From the NCBI GenBank assembly GCA_910575435.1, contig CAJTGI010000007.1, forward strand, positions 1-64,000: 64,000 nt of DNA, read 5' to 3'. The notes under the pieces were generated by a model. It did no database searches, was not told where the DNA came from, and was given only the letters and a program-made list of their open reading frames with translations. The stretch is from Clostridiaceae bacterium (lineage in GTDB: Bacteria; Bacillota; Clostridia; Lachnospirales; Lachnospiraceae). A program made the translations under genes and the position numbers. Shown here piece by piece: positions 53,712-61,367 of this stretch; within the stretch, counting starts at the first letter, position 1, and every line of letters begins with the position of its first letter.

Positions 53712-54875
53712 CTATGCGGGATAATAATCCCTGGCGGAGACCGCTTTCCCATGGCGGAAATACACCCTGGGCACCCGCTTTCCCACGTCGCAGGCAAATT
53801 CATAGTGAAAGGAGTGGGACATAGAGGAAATTTCTTCCATAGAAATCTCTTCCCCGCCATCTCTTCCCACCAGAGTCACTTCCGTGCCTGTGGCCACAGC
53901 CGGGATATCTGTTACGTCCACCATGAACTGGTCCATGCACACCCTTCCCAGAATGGGCGCCCGCTTTCCCCCAATCAAAACGCTCCCCTTTCCGGAGAGG
54001 CATCTGGGGTATCCATCCGCATATCCCACAGGAATGGTGGCAACTTTCGTAACCCGGCTGGTAGTATAAGTTCCTCCGTAGCCGATTTCCACTCCCGCCG
54101 GCAGTTCCTTTACAAATGAGACTATCGCTTTCCATTCCATGGCGGGAATCAGGGGAAGCCTTTGCTTCTGCACCTCCTCCGATGGATACAGGCCGTAGAG
54201 GCAGATGCCGTCCCGCACCATGTCAAGCTGCACCTCTGGCGCCTCAATGATTCCCGCGCTGTTGGATATATGCCTTATTGGCAGGGAGACTCCCCTGCCT
54301 TCCAATTTTTCTATAAATTCCAGGAAACGCCGGAACTGGATCATGGCCTTCGTCTTATCTTTCTCATCCATGGTGGCGAAATGAGAGAAGCATCCCTCGA
54401 TCACGATTCCCGGCAGCCTGGAAATCTGTAAAATCTGTTCCAGGCTCTCCTCTGTCAGCCCGAAGCCAATACGGCTCATGCCGGTATCCAGCTTTAAATG
54501 TATTTTCCCATCCCGGCCCATCTTTACAGCAGTATCAGACAATTTCCTCACCATTTCCAAAGTGAACGCCGCAGTGGCAATATCATTGGCAATCAAATCC
54601 TCATACTGCTCTGGGGCCGTATAGCCCAGAATCAGTATGGGCTTTGTCACCCCCGCTCTCCTGAGCTCGATTCCCTCCTCCAAAATAGCCACCCCATAGG
54701 CATCTGCCAATGGGTCAATGGCATGGGCAATCTCCACCGCCCCATGGCCATATCCGTCCGCCTTAATCACAGCCATCAACCTGGTAGCCGGCTTCAGCAG
54801 TTTTTTTGCATTTTCCACATTCTGGTAAACAGCATCCAGATTAATGTTTGCCTGCGTCCGATAGTATGTTTTCAT
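53712..54875 (-). CDS. alr: Alanine racemase
   Basis: 387 residues. The PLP-binding Lys motif is [18 protein letters not shown] near residue 35, and the second catalytic residue, Tyr, is in [14 protein letters not shown] near 265. [15 protein letters not shown] and a Tyr-Phe-Arg-His end pattern ([10 protein letters not shown]) fit the family. The enzyme interconverts L- and D-alanine for peptidoglycan in the cytoplasm. It lies 17 bases from the upstream nnr gene and is followed by mazF, an arrangement conserved in many Firmicutes. Confidence 0.96.
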   Translation of the reverse strand: MKTYYRTQANINLDAVYQNVENAKKLLKPATRLMAVIKADGYGHGAVEIAHAIDPLADAYGVAILEEGIELRRAGVTKPILILGYTAPEQYEDLIANDIATAAFTLEMVRKLSDTAVKMGRDGKIHLKLDTGMSRIGFGLTEESLEQILQISRLPGIVIEGCFSHFATMDEKDKTKAMIQFRRFLEFIEKLEGRGVSLPIRHISNSAGIIEAPEVQLDMVRDGICLYGLYPSEEVQKQRLPLIPAMEWKAIVSFVKELPAGVEIGYGGTYTTSRVTKVATIPVGYADGYPRCLSGKGSVLIGGKRAPILGRVCMDQFMVDVTDIPAVATGTEVTLVGRDGGEEISMEEISSMSHSFHYEFACDVGKRVPRVYFRHGKAVSARDYYPA

Positions 54876-54892
54876 AATTCATCTTCTCCTTG

Positions 54893-56419
54893 CTATGATC
54901 TGCCCAAATCGGGAAGCACCTGGGGCAGCATTTCCAGAATATCAGACGCCAGCATGGAGGAAGGACTTCTACGTTTAACATATTCCTCCGCCGTCAATCC
55001 GTGCAGGTACACTCCCAGGCAGCCCGCCAAAAATCCATCCGCGCCCCTGGCCAGGAGCCCGCCGATGATGCCGCTCAGCACATCCCCGGATCCCCCCTTC
55101 GCCAGGGCATTGTTCCCCGACCCATTGACATAGACTTGCCTCCCGTCAGAGACCAGCGTCACCGCATCCTTCTGTACCATCACAGCCCCTGCCGCATGGT
55201 TCCTCGCACTTCCAATAAGATCCCCCGCCACATCTTCCACGCTGCATTTTCCCAGCCTGCTCAGTTCCTTCAAGTGGGGGGTCACCACGATGTGTTCCGG
55301 CAGAAGAAGCCGCCCCTCCCCATCAAAATATTCCGGCCACCCCGCCAGTATATTTAATCCATCCGCGTCAATCAATATGGGAAGCGCCCTCTCATCATCT
55401 TTCAGGCGCAAGACCTGCCGCAGCAAGCCTTTTCCTGCCTCCCCCTGCCCCAATCCAGGCCCAATCACCACAGCAGTGGCCCAGGCCAGGTCTTTTGTCA
55501 GGTCATATGCGCCATCATCGCCGTATACGCCCAGAAGAGCCTCCGGCAGTTTTTCCTGCAGCATCACCCGATTGTTTTCATGGGTCACCACTTTCACCAA
55601 GCCCGCTCCCATAAGATAGGCCGCCCTGGCAGCAAACAGCGCAGCGCCACCCATGGTGTCCGACCCGGCCACCACTAGAAGTTTCCCGTAACTTCCCTTA
55701 TTGCTATGGGCAATCCTCCGGGGAAAATATTTTCTCAGGTCCTCTCTGTCATAGGTAAAATACTTCCTGGAGATTCCGCGATACGCCTCCTTGGGAAACC
55801 CGATATCCTCCACGATAACCTCCCCGGCATGAATCCTGCCGGGAAATAGCGACATGCCCAGCTTCATGCTGCCAAAGGTGACCGTAAACTTTGCGCAGAT
55901 GCTCGTCCCCAGCACTTTCCCCGTGGTGGCATGGATGCCGGAAGGAATGTCGATCGCACACACATCCACTCCCGACTTATTGATTCTCTCCATCCAGTTC
56001 CGATAGTTTCCCCTCACTTCCCTGTCCAGGCCGATGCCAAATATGCCATCCAGAATCACAGAATACCCGGCCAGATCCATCTCTGCCGGTCCATCTCTCT
56101 CTACCCGCATCCCCAGATTCCTGGCAATCCTTACCTGCGCCGCCATCTCCTCGGTGAACTTCTCTTCCTTTCCCAACAGAAGAATGGTGACAGGGTAGCC
56201 CCACTCAGAAAGCATTCTTGCCGCCGCCACGCCATCCCCGCCATTGTTCCCGCTGCCGCACACAGCCAGGATATTATTCTCGGGAGAATACCTCTCCGCT
56301 ACCGCCTTTGCCACTCCCAGCGATGCCCGCTCCATCAGGACTAGGGAAGGCATCCCCAGTTCCCGGATGGAGATGCGGTCAACCTCCCTCGCCTGCTCTG
56401 CATCTAAAATCATTGACAT
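54893..56419 (-). CDS. nnr: Bifunctional NAD(P)H-hydrate epimerase / ADP-dependent dehydratase
   Basis: The ATG at 56419 is preceded by GTGAGG at six bases; about 508 residues. The N-terminal epimerase (NnrE) has LAVCGSGNNGGDGVAAARML, and a YSVILDGIFGIGLDREVRGN block. The C-terminal dehydratase (NnrD, ribokinase-like) starts near 245: GSYGKLLVVAGSDTMGGAAL, AVVIGPGLGQGEAG, ILIDADGLNILAGW and ALAKGGSGDVLSGIIGGLLA. The protein repairs hydrated NADH and NADPH, with ADP or ATP as cosubstrate. Its start lies 35 bases past the acpS stop, a very common bacterial pair. Confidence 0.95.
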   Translation of the reverse strand: MSMILDAEQAREVDRISIRELGMPSLVLMERASLGVAKAVAERYSPENNILAVCGSGNNGGDGVAAARMLSEWGYPVTILLLGKEEKFTEEMAAQVRIARNLGMRVERDGPAEMDLAGYSVILDGIFGIGLDREVRGNYRNWMERINKSGVDVCAIDIPSGIHATTGKVLGTSICAKFTVTFGSMKLGMSLFPGRIHAGEVIVEDIGFPKEAYRGISRKYFTYDREDLRKYFPRRIAHSNKGSYGKLLVVAGSDTMGGAALFAARAAYLMGAGLVKVVTHENNRVMLQEKLPEALLGVYGDDGAYDLTKDLAWATAVVIGPGLGQGEAGKGLLRQVLRLKDDERALPILIDADGLNILAGWPEYFDGEGRLLLPEHIVVTPHLKELSRLGKCSVEDVAGDLIGSARNHAAGAVMVQKDAVTLVSDGRQVYVNGSGNNALAKGGSGDVLSGIIGGLLARGADGFLAGCLGVYLHGLTAEEYVKRRSPSSMLASDILEMLPQVLPDLGRS

Positions 56420-56453
56420 CTCATACCTCACCTCTTCCAAACCTTGCCCCATG

Positions 56454-56864
56454 CTATTTCAAAGGAATCCCGCCATGCTTTTCCATGGCAGTTCCGCCTG
56501 TCTCTGCCACCGCGTATGCGCTGGCATATTCTTCCGTATCCGAGAGGGATATATGAATCCCGGTAACCTGATGGCGATTTGCCCACTCCAGGGCCTTCCC
56601 ACAAAGCCGCACATAAGGCGCCCCATTTTCCCGCCTCAGTATCTCTATCTCCTTGGGTAGGATTCCCTCTGCAAAGCCAGTTCCCAGAGCCTTTGCCACC
56701 GCCTCTTTTCCCGCAAAATTCGTGGCGCGGCGAGAGGGTCGCTCCTCGATCAGCCCGCGCTCTCTCTCCGAATAATATTTCTGCAAAAAGGAAGCCCTCT
56801 TACAGGCTTCCTCCACACGGGATACCCGAATCTGGTCAATCCCCACGCCAAAAATCTCTGCCAT
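56454..56864 (-). CDS. acpS: Holo-[acyl-carrier-protein] synthase
   Basis: About 136 residues, usual for AcpS; the ATG at 56864 follows AGGAGG. Motifs: GVGIDQIRVSRVEEACKRAS with the metal-binding Asp, RRATNFAGKEAVAKALGTGF (WxxKEA-like helix) and NRHQVTGIHISLSDTEEYAS. It transfers phosphopantetheine from CoA to apo-acyl carrier protein. It lies upstream of the nnr gene and downstream of a coiled-coil gene of unknown function, 48 bases away. Confidence 0.95.
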   Translation of the reverse strand: MAEIFGVGIDQIRVSRVEEACKRASFLQKYYSERERGLIEERPSRRATNFAGKEAVAKALGTGFAEGILPKEIEILRRENGAPYVRLCGKALEWANRHQVTGIHISLSDTEEYASAYAVAETGGTAMEKHGGIPLK

Positions 56865-56911
56865 AATCCTCCTCGCTTGCCATTTCATTGCCCTTTATTT
56901 CATGGATGGTG

Positions 56912-57562
56912 CTATTCCTCCTCGCCCTTCCACACATCGTGGTCCCTGTCAAACATCTCCACGATCTCCCTCCCCAGGAGGTCATGCATAAACTTGTAGG
57001 TCTCCGTATTGCGAATCTCCATCTCCTGCTTATGTAGGATGTGCTCTGTCAGGGCGGCCCGCACGGTCTGTATCCACGTCTCCTCCTCCTCGATTCCCCG
57101 GGTGTTGGTAATCAGGGTCTCGTAGCAGATGCGCATGCTCTCAAAGAGCAGTTCCTCGTTTGCTTCCTTGATTTCATCGGGAAGCCGGTCCTGCAATTCC
57201 TCTGCCTCCCTGATTTTTTCCTTCAGTTCCTCCAGCATCTTCTGGTTGGCATCCTGCTTCTTCTCCCTGATGGGGCTGTCCAGTTCATGGCCATCCGTCA
57301 TATTTTGCAGGATATTGTCCATAATGACCTTTCTCGCCTTCTCATACTCCTTGATATCATTGTTGGTCTGTCCCTGCTTTTTAATCAGCTTATTTAGATT
57401 CTTTTCCAGCTTGGCTAATTTCTTCGTCTTGAGATGGTCAGGAAATAACTGATGCCATCTGGAGTCCAGGGTGAGCAGGGGAACCCGCTTTCTCCTTAAT
57501 GCCTCAATATATTTTTCCTCTAATTCCATCTCCTCGTTCTGCTTTTTCTTATTCTGAAACAT
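56912..57562 (-). CDS. Conserved coiled-coil protein, function unknown
   Basis: Not recognised. 216 residues, Lys/Glu-rich, almost wholly helical by composition. KLAKLEKNLNKLIKKQGQTN and EELKEKIREAEELQDRLPDE are heptad-like. Conserved-looking features are the N-terminal VPLLTLDSRWHQLFPDH and the C-terminal YKFMHDLLGREIVEMFDRD. No signal peptide or membrane helix, so it is cytoplasmic. An AGGAGG lies close upstream of the ATG at 57562. It is followed 47 bases later by acpS, suggesting an operon with acpS and nnr. Confidence 0.75.
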   Translation of the reverse strand: MFQNKKKQNEEMELEEKYIEALRRKRVPLLTLDSRWHQLFPDHLKTKKLAKLEKNLNKLIKKQGQTNNDIKEYEKARKVIMDNILQNMTDGHELDSPIREKKQDANQKMLEELKEKIREAEELQDRLPDEIKEANEELLFESMRICYETLITNTRGIEEEETWIQTVRAALTEHILHKQEMEIRNTETYKFMHDLLGREIVEMFDRDHDVWKGEEE

Positions 57563-57662
57563 TGTACCACCTCCTGTACGGCGTATCTTCTCAAGCCAAC
57601 AATCACAGCATTTTTTCCATTATACCCCAATCTGGCCATGGGGGCAAGGGGAGCCAACGGTC

Positions 57663-58390
57663 ACCCACGGAAATCAATTTTCATAAGTCATCTCTCTGGG
57701 GTGCTGTGGAAAAAAGATAATTTCCCATGATTCCTCATTATTTTTCGCATTTGCAGACCGCATTCAATATCTCGGAAAGTTTTTTGCTCGAAATATGTGA
57801 AGGCATCCGTAAAAGAAAAACTGGTCACGCCTCGCAACATTATGGCTTTCGGAGGGGACTAATTGCTTTGCGGTTTCGATGTTTGATTTATGTGCCTCTC
57901 CGCCATTCAGAACTTCGTTCTTCATCGCGGGCGCGCTCGGCTCTCATGCAAACAAGTTTGCAGAGAGCCTCACTTTGCCTTCGCGAAACTCACACCATGC
58001 AACCGATTTCATGTGCTTTCTGTAGAGGCACTCGCGAATCGCCGACACTTGCGAGGCGTGTTTTGCCTCGCTAGGTGTCGTGGCGTTATGAGCGGTAGCG
58101 AAAGCGTGCCTCCTAGGAAAGCACTGAAACGGTGCATGCTGTTCAGACAATTCTGCGAGGCACATATGCATCGAAACTCTGCAAAGCAAAGTCCCCTCAC
58201 AAAAGCCTACGTTGTCTGGCAGCATGACCAGTTTTTCTTTTCTTGGATGCAATGCATAATATCGTAGCAAAAAACATCATGCATTTTCTCGGAGTGGTCT
58301 GCAAGAATCAAGATTCTGATGGATCATGGGAAATTATCTTTTCACATCGACTGAGAAGGGATGACTTATGTAAATTGATTTCCATGACGG
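57663..58390. repeat. Diverged palindromic element B, inverted homolog of element A
   Basis: The plus strand here is homologous along most of its length to the reverse complement of 40743-41334: shared blocks include GGAGGGGACTAATTGCTTTG, GTGGCGTTATGAGCGGTAGC, CTGTTCAGACAATTCTGCGA (one base different) and CCTACGTTGTCTGGCAG. The outer arms are again inverted: AAATCAATTTTCATAAGTCA (57671-57690) faces TGACTTATGTAAATTGATTT (58362-58381), with one mismatch. An insert of roughly 75 bases, absent from A, lies near 57900-57980 and contains a small hairpin. The frames inside (up to about 125 residues) correspond to frames inside A but lack start signals, so I treat them as shadows. The right end abuts the htrA terminator. 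Confidence 0.85.
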
Positions 58391-58406
58391 TCACCTTTTC
58401 CATGGG

Positions 58407-58440
58407 TCAGAAAAGAGCGGTTCACTATAAACCGCTCTCT
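58407..58440 (-). terminator. Terminator of htrA
   Basis: On the minus strand AGAGCGGTT and AACCGCTCT form a 9-bp stem around TATAGTG, followed by TTTTCTG. It lies about 90 bases downstream of the htrA stop. Confidence 0.8.
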
Positions 58441-58526
58441 TATGCTATGGCTTCCCCGCCGGAAGCATGCTGGTCGTTGGATTTTTCCGGATTCAGCCTG
58501 AGCAATGCCCATTGGAGGCTCGCTCC

Positions 58527-59816
58527 CTATCTCTGAAAGGGGTTGCTCTGCCGCCCGTTTCCTCCAAAGAACCCATTTCCCCCATTCTGGCTATTGTCAT
58601 TATTGCTATTGCCACTTCCGTTATTTCCGCTGCCATTCTCCTGGGACTGGGCGCTGTCAGATTTCTTCCCCAGCGTGACGGTCAGCGTCTTTTTCTTATA
58701 TTCTCCGTCATCGGAACGCTTCACTACCACTTTCACCTTGGTGCCCGCCTTCGTCTTGGCAATTCTCTCCTGCAGGCTGGACATGGAAGTGATCTCCCTC
58801 CCATTATATTCTACCACGAAGTCCCCCTTCTGGAGCCCTGCCTTCTCTGCCGGAGAGCCCTCTGACACCTCAGAGATAAAGGCTCCCTTGGGCATATTGT
58901 AGTATTCCGCATACTCGGATGCCACATCCGTGCCCTTGATGCCCAGATAGCCCTGCTCATCCTCGGATATCTGTTCTGCCTGCATGATCTCATTGATAAT
59001 CGGCACGGCGGTGGATACGGGGATGGCAAAGCCCATGCCCTCCACCTGCTCATCCGCATACTTGGCGGAGTTGATGCCGATAACTGCGCCGGAGGCATCT
59101 ACCAGCGCTCCGCCGCTATTTCCCGGGTTGATGGCGGCATCCGTCTGGATCAGCTTCATGGTCACGTCCTCCCCTGCCACTTCCCTGTCCTTGGCACTGA
59201 TATATCCCACCGTCACGGAAGTACCGTATCCCAGGGCATTTCCAATGGCAATCGCCTGATCTCCCACCTTAACTTTATTGGAATCCCCCAGGGTAGCCAC
59301 CTTAATTTTATTGATGGTATCCTTCTTCAATTCGCTCATGGGAACGCTTACCACCGCCAGATCCGCATCCGAATCCGTTCCTTTCACCGTGGCGGTGCAT
59401 ACCGTATCGTCATAAAACTTCACGGATACCTTGGAGGCATCTGCCACCACATGATTGTTGGTTGCCACATACATTTCCTTGCTATTCTGTGCTACGATAA
59501 TGCCCGAGCCACTTCCGGTAGCCTCCTGGTTATAAGTTCTTCCAAATAAATCCTGCTGGGTCTCTGTCACTGTCACGTCAATGGCCACGATGGAAGGCAG
59601 TACGTTTTCCGTCACCTGAGATACATTGCCAGAGGTATCGCCGGTGCTGGTGGATTTTAACGTAGTAGTCTGGGGCAGAGACTCCTTCGCCTCCTCAATC
59701 ACGCTGGAACCCACCGTATGGCTGTATAAATAATTGACTCCCTGGAATGATGCGCCTCCCACGATGCCAAACACTGCCGCGCAGGCAGTCACCCGAATGA
59801 AATCTTTTCTTGTCAT
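58527..59816 (-). CDS. htrA: HtrA/DegP-like trypsin-type serine protease with PDZ domain
   Basis: The ATG at 59816 has GGAGAG upstream; about 429 residues. A single N-terminal membrane helix (VTACAAVFGIVGGASF) anchors it. The trypsin-type domain (about 80-290) shows the triad: ATNNHVVADASKVSV (His), DSDADLAVVSVPMSEL (Asp) and AINPGNSGGALVDASG (Ser). A PDZ domain follows (300-390, GAFISEVSEGSPAEKAGLQK, GDFVVEYNGREIT). The C-terminus is a Gly/Asn/Ser-rich tail (about 400-429). Such proteases handle misfolded or surface proteins outside the membrane under stress. A 93-bp hairpin element lies upstream of the start, where the promoter should be. Confidence 0.94.
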   Translation of the reverse strand: MTRKDFIRVTACAAVFGIVGGASFQGVNYLYSHTVGSSVIEEAKESLPQTTTLKSTSTGDTSGNVSQVTENVLPSIVAIDVTVTETQQDLFGRTYNQEATGSGSGIIVAQNSKEMYVATNNHVVADASKVSVKFYDDTVCTATVKGTDSDADLAVVSVPMSELKKDTINKIKVATLGDSNKVKVGDQAIAIGNALGYGTSVTVGYISAKDREVAGEDVTMKLIQTDAAINPGNSGGALVDASGAVIGINSAKYADEQVEGMGFAIPVSTAVPIINEIMQAEQISEDEQGYLGIKGTDVASEYAEYYNMPKGAFISEVSEGSPAEKAGLQKGDFVVEYNGREITSMSSLQERIAKTKAGTKVKVVVKRSDDGEYKKKTLTVTLGKKSDSAQSQENGSGNNGSGNSNNDNSQNGGNGFFGGNGRQSNPFQR

Positions 59817-59862
59817 ATGAATCTCTCCTTCCATTTTCATGTATATTGCATAGTGTCTTTTT

Positions 59863-59955
59863 GTTACTATTCGCAGCCATATCTAGAAAAAGAGCAGAAT
59901 CATTGTGCTTGCACATAAGATTCTGGCTATTTTCTAGATGGCTGTGAATAGTAAC
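59863..59955. repeat. 93-bp palindromic hairpin upstream of htrA
   Basis: GTTACTATTCGCAGCCAT with TCTAGAAAA on the left faces TTTTCTAGATGGCTGTGAAT and AGTAAC on the right, an almost complete inverted repeat that continues inward (GCAGAATC and GATTCTGG) to a short loop. The ends match those of element A, so it looks like a minimal member of the same family, placed 47-140 bases upstream of the htrA start codon where it could influence the promoter or 5' leader. Confidence 0.85.
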
Positions 59956-60124
59956 ATCTAATCACCTAGCCATCATGTTTTACAATATCCATGTTAATGG
60001 GAAATTATGAAGGACTTGTGTTTTGAATTTGAAGAATCTGTGAAATGGCCCATGACTTTGCCAGTCCCGCAAATGCCCTTTGGCAAAGCCGAATTTGCCC
60101 TCCCGCCATCAATCCCCGCAGGAA
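59956..60124. other. Short intergenic stretch
   Basis: Together with the hairpin this forms a 300-base gap between htrA and the YciI-like gene. No gene or clear terminator is visible. Confidence 0.5.
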
Positions 60125-60424
60125 TTACAGCAGATAATTATTTTCACGGTCCGCAATCTGCAGGGTGACTAATTTATATGTGGCATATCCCCCCGTTACC
60201 AGGGGCTCTAATTTGCAAAGTTCCTCCGCCTCCTCCCGGCTTTCCGTTTTCAGGATATACATCCCCGCCATTCCCGGATAGCCTTTAAACACGCCGCAGA
60301 TTTCCAGTTTTCCCGCATCGTCCAGCTTCCTTATATTCTCCACATGTTCCACAACCACCTTCTTCGTCATCTTCCGATATGTCTTGGTCTTCTCCATCAT
60401 CATCATGTACATCAGTTTTTCCAT
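60125..60424 (-). CDS. YciI-like (YCII domain) small protein
   Basis: 99 residues. The order TKTYRKMTKKVVVEHVENIR, LDDAGKLEICGVFKGYPGM and AGMYILKTESREEAEELCKL follows the YCII ferredoxin-like fold (a His in the first half, then an AG-containing strand and the E-E-A-x-x-hydrophobic helix). Some YciI proteins have dehalogenase-type or other small-molecule activity, others are domains of regulators; the role here is unknown. The start carries a string of Met residues (MEKLMYMMMMEK), so the exact first residue is uncertain. Confidence 0.75.
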   Translation of the reverse strand: MEKLMYMMMMEKTKTYRKMTKKVVVEHVENIRKLDDAGKLEICGVFKGYPGMAGMYILKTESREEAEELCKLEPLVTGGYATYKLVTLQIADRENNYLL

Positions 60425-60463
60425 AAATTTTACTCCTGTCTAAATCCCTGACCTTTGGCCAGA

Positions 60464-61018
60464 TCAACGAATCACTCGCCTATCCGTCACCAGAATGTCC
60501 GGCCTCCAGTCATATCCTTCCACATCCAGTTTCTCCACCACCTGGAAATCATAGGCAATGGCCATCGTCACCAACCCCGCTCCCGCCTCCTTGGCGAGAT
60601 AACGGTCATAGTAGCCGCCGCCATAGCCCACCCGGTTCCGCTGATGGTCAAATGCCAGTCCGGGCAGAAGCATCACGCCCCCTATCCCCCGCACCGGATC
60701 CTTCCCAGGCGGTTCTAATATCCCCTGAAATCCCGGCTTTAATTCCTTCAGGTCGGCAATCTGATAAAATTCCATGTCCTTTCCCGATACCCTGGGCACT
60801 GCCACCAGCCTTCCCTCCCCCAGAAATAGGGAGATGAGGGAAAGGGTGTCCGCCTCCGTCCCGCAGGACACAAAAGAAAAAACAGCCTCTGCCGCCCTCA
60901 CTTCCTCCAATGCTAAGAGGTGTTCCCGGATACCCCGGTCCCGATCTCTCCTCTCCCGACCTGACATCTCTCCCCTTCTCTGCCTCATCACCTCCCTGGC
61001 TTCCCTCTTCTTCATCAT
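60464..61018 (-). CDS. 5-formyltetrahydrofolate cyclo-ligase
   Basis: About 184 residues from the ATG at 61018; the longer frame overlaps the upstream DUF896 gene and has no matching start. The N-terminus MKKREAREVMRQRRGEMSGR is typical of the family, EADTLSLISLFLGEGRLVAV and VMLLPGLAFDHQRNRVGYGG follow, and GYGGGYYDRYLAKEA is the ATP-binding signature. It converts 5-formyl-THF to methenyl-THF with ATP, in the cytoplasm. It lies 38 bases downstream of the DUF896 gene. Confidence 0.93.
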   Translation of the reverse strand: MMKKREAREVMRQRRGEMSGRERRDRDRGIREHLLALEEVRAAEAVFSFVSCGTEADTLSLISLFLGEGRLVAVPRVSGKDMEFYQIADLKELKPGFQGILEPPGKDPVRGIGGVMLLPGLAFDHQRNRVGYGGGYYDRYLAKEAGAGLVTMAIAYDFQVVEKLDVEGYDWRPDILVTDRRVIR

Positions 61019-61056
61019 CCCACCTTCCTTCCAATTTCCTGCAGCGCGAACATCTA

Positions 61057-61278
61057 TCAATGCGTCCTCTTCTTTTTTCTATTCTTCCCCGCACTTACCA
61101 CAGTTCCGTTCGGATTGACCACCGTCACATGCTCCAGCTGGTTCCGCACATTGTTTCTAATGGTATCAATATATTCTTGGCGAAGGGCCTGCTGTTCCTC
61201 CTTCTCCTCCGCTGTCAGGCCCTCCCCCTTTGATTTATGGTACAGTTCATTGATTCTGACAATCTTCTTCTCATCCAT
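61057..61278 (-). CDS. DUF896 (YnzC/UPF0291) family small protein
   Basis: 73 residues. Residues 5-45 (INELYHKSKGEGLTAEEKEE, then QQALRQEYIDTIRNNVRNQL) are the DUF896 helical hairpin, and the C-terminal basic tail ends in KNRKKKRTH. DUF896 members such as Bacillus YnzC fold as a helical hairpin; their function is unclear, with some tied to the SOS response. The gene is directly upstream of the 5-formyl-THF cyclo-ligase. Confidence 0.9.
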   Translation of the reverse strand: MDEKKIVRINELYHKSKGEGLTAEEKEEQQALRQEYIDTIRNNVRNQLEHVTVVNPNGTVVSAGKNRKKKRTH

Positions 61279-61367
61279 CCTCTGATTCCTCTCTTTCTGT
61301 CATTTTTTTCCAAAGCGCGATGACCCCCTATATCGCGCCATACTGGCCGTGGCAGACCATAGCCGTC

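Noticed and set aside
57890-58267. 125-residue plus-strand frame in element B
   Set aside because: Same reason: it corresponds to a frame in A, has no start signal, and the DNA is part of an inverted repeat.
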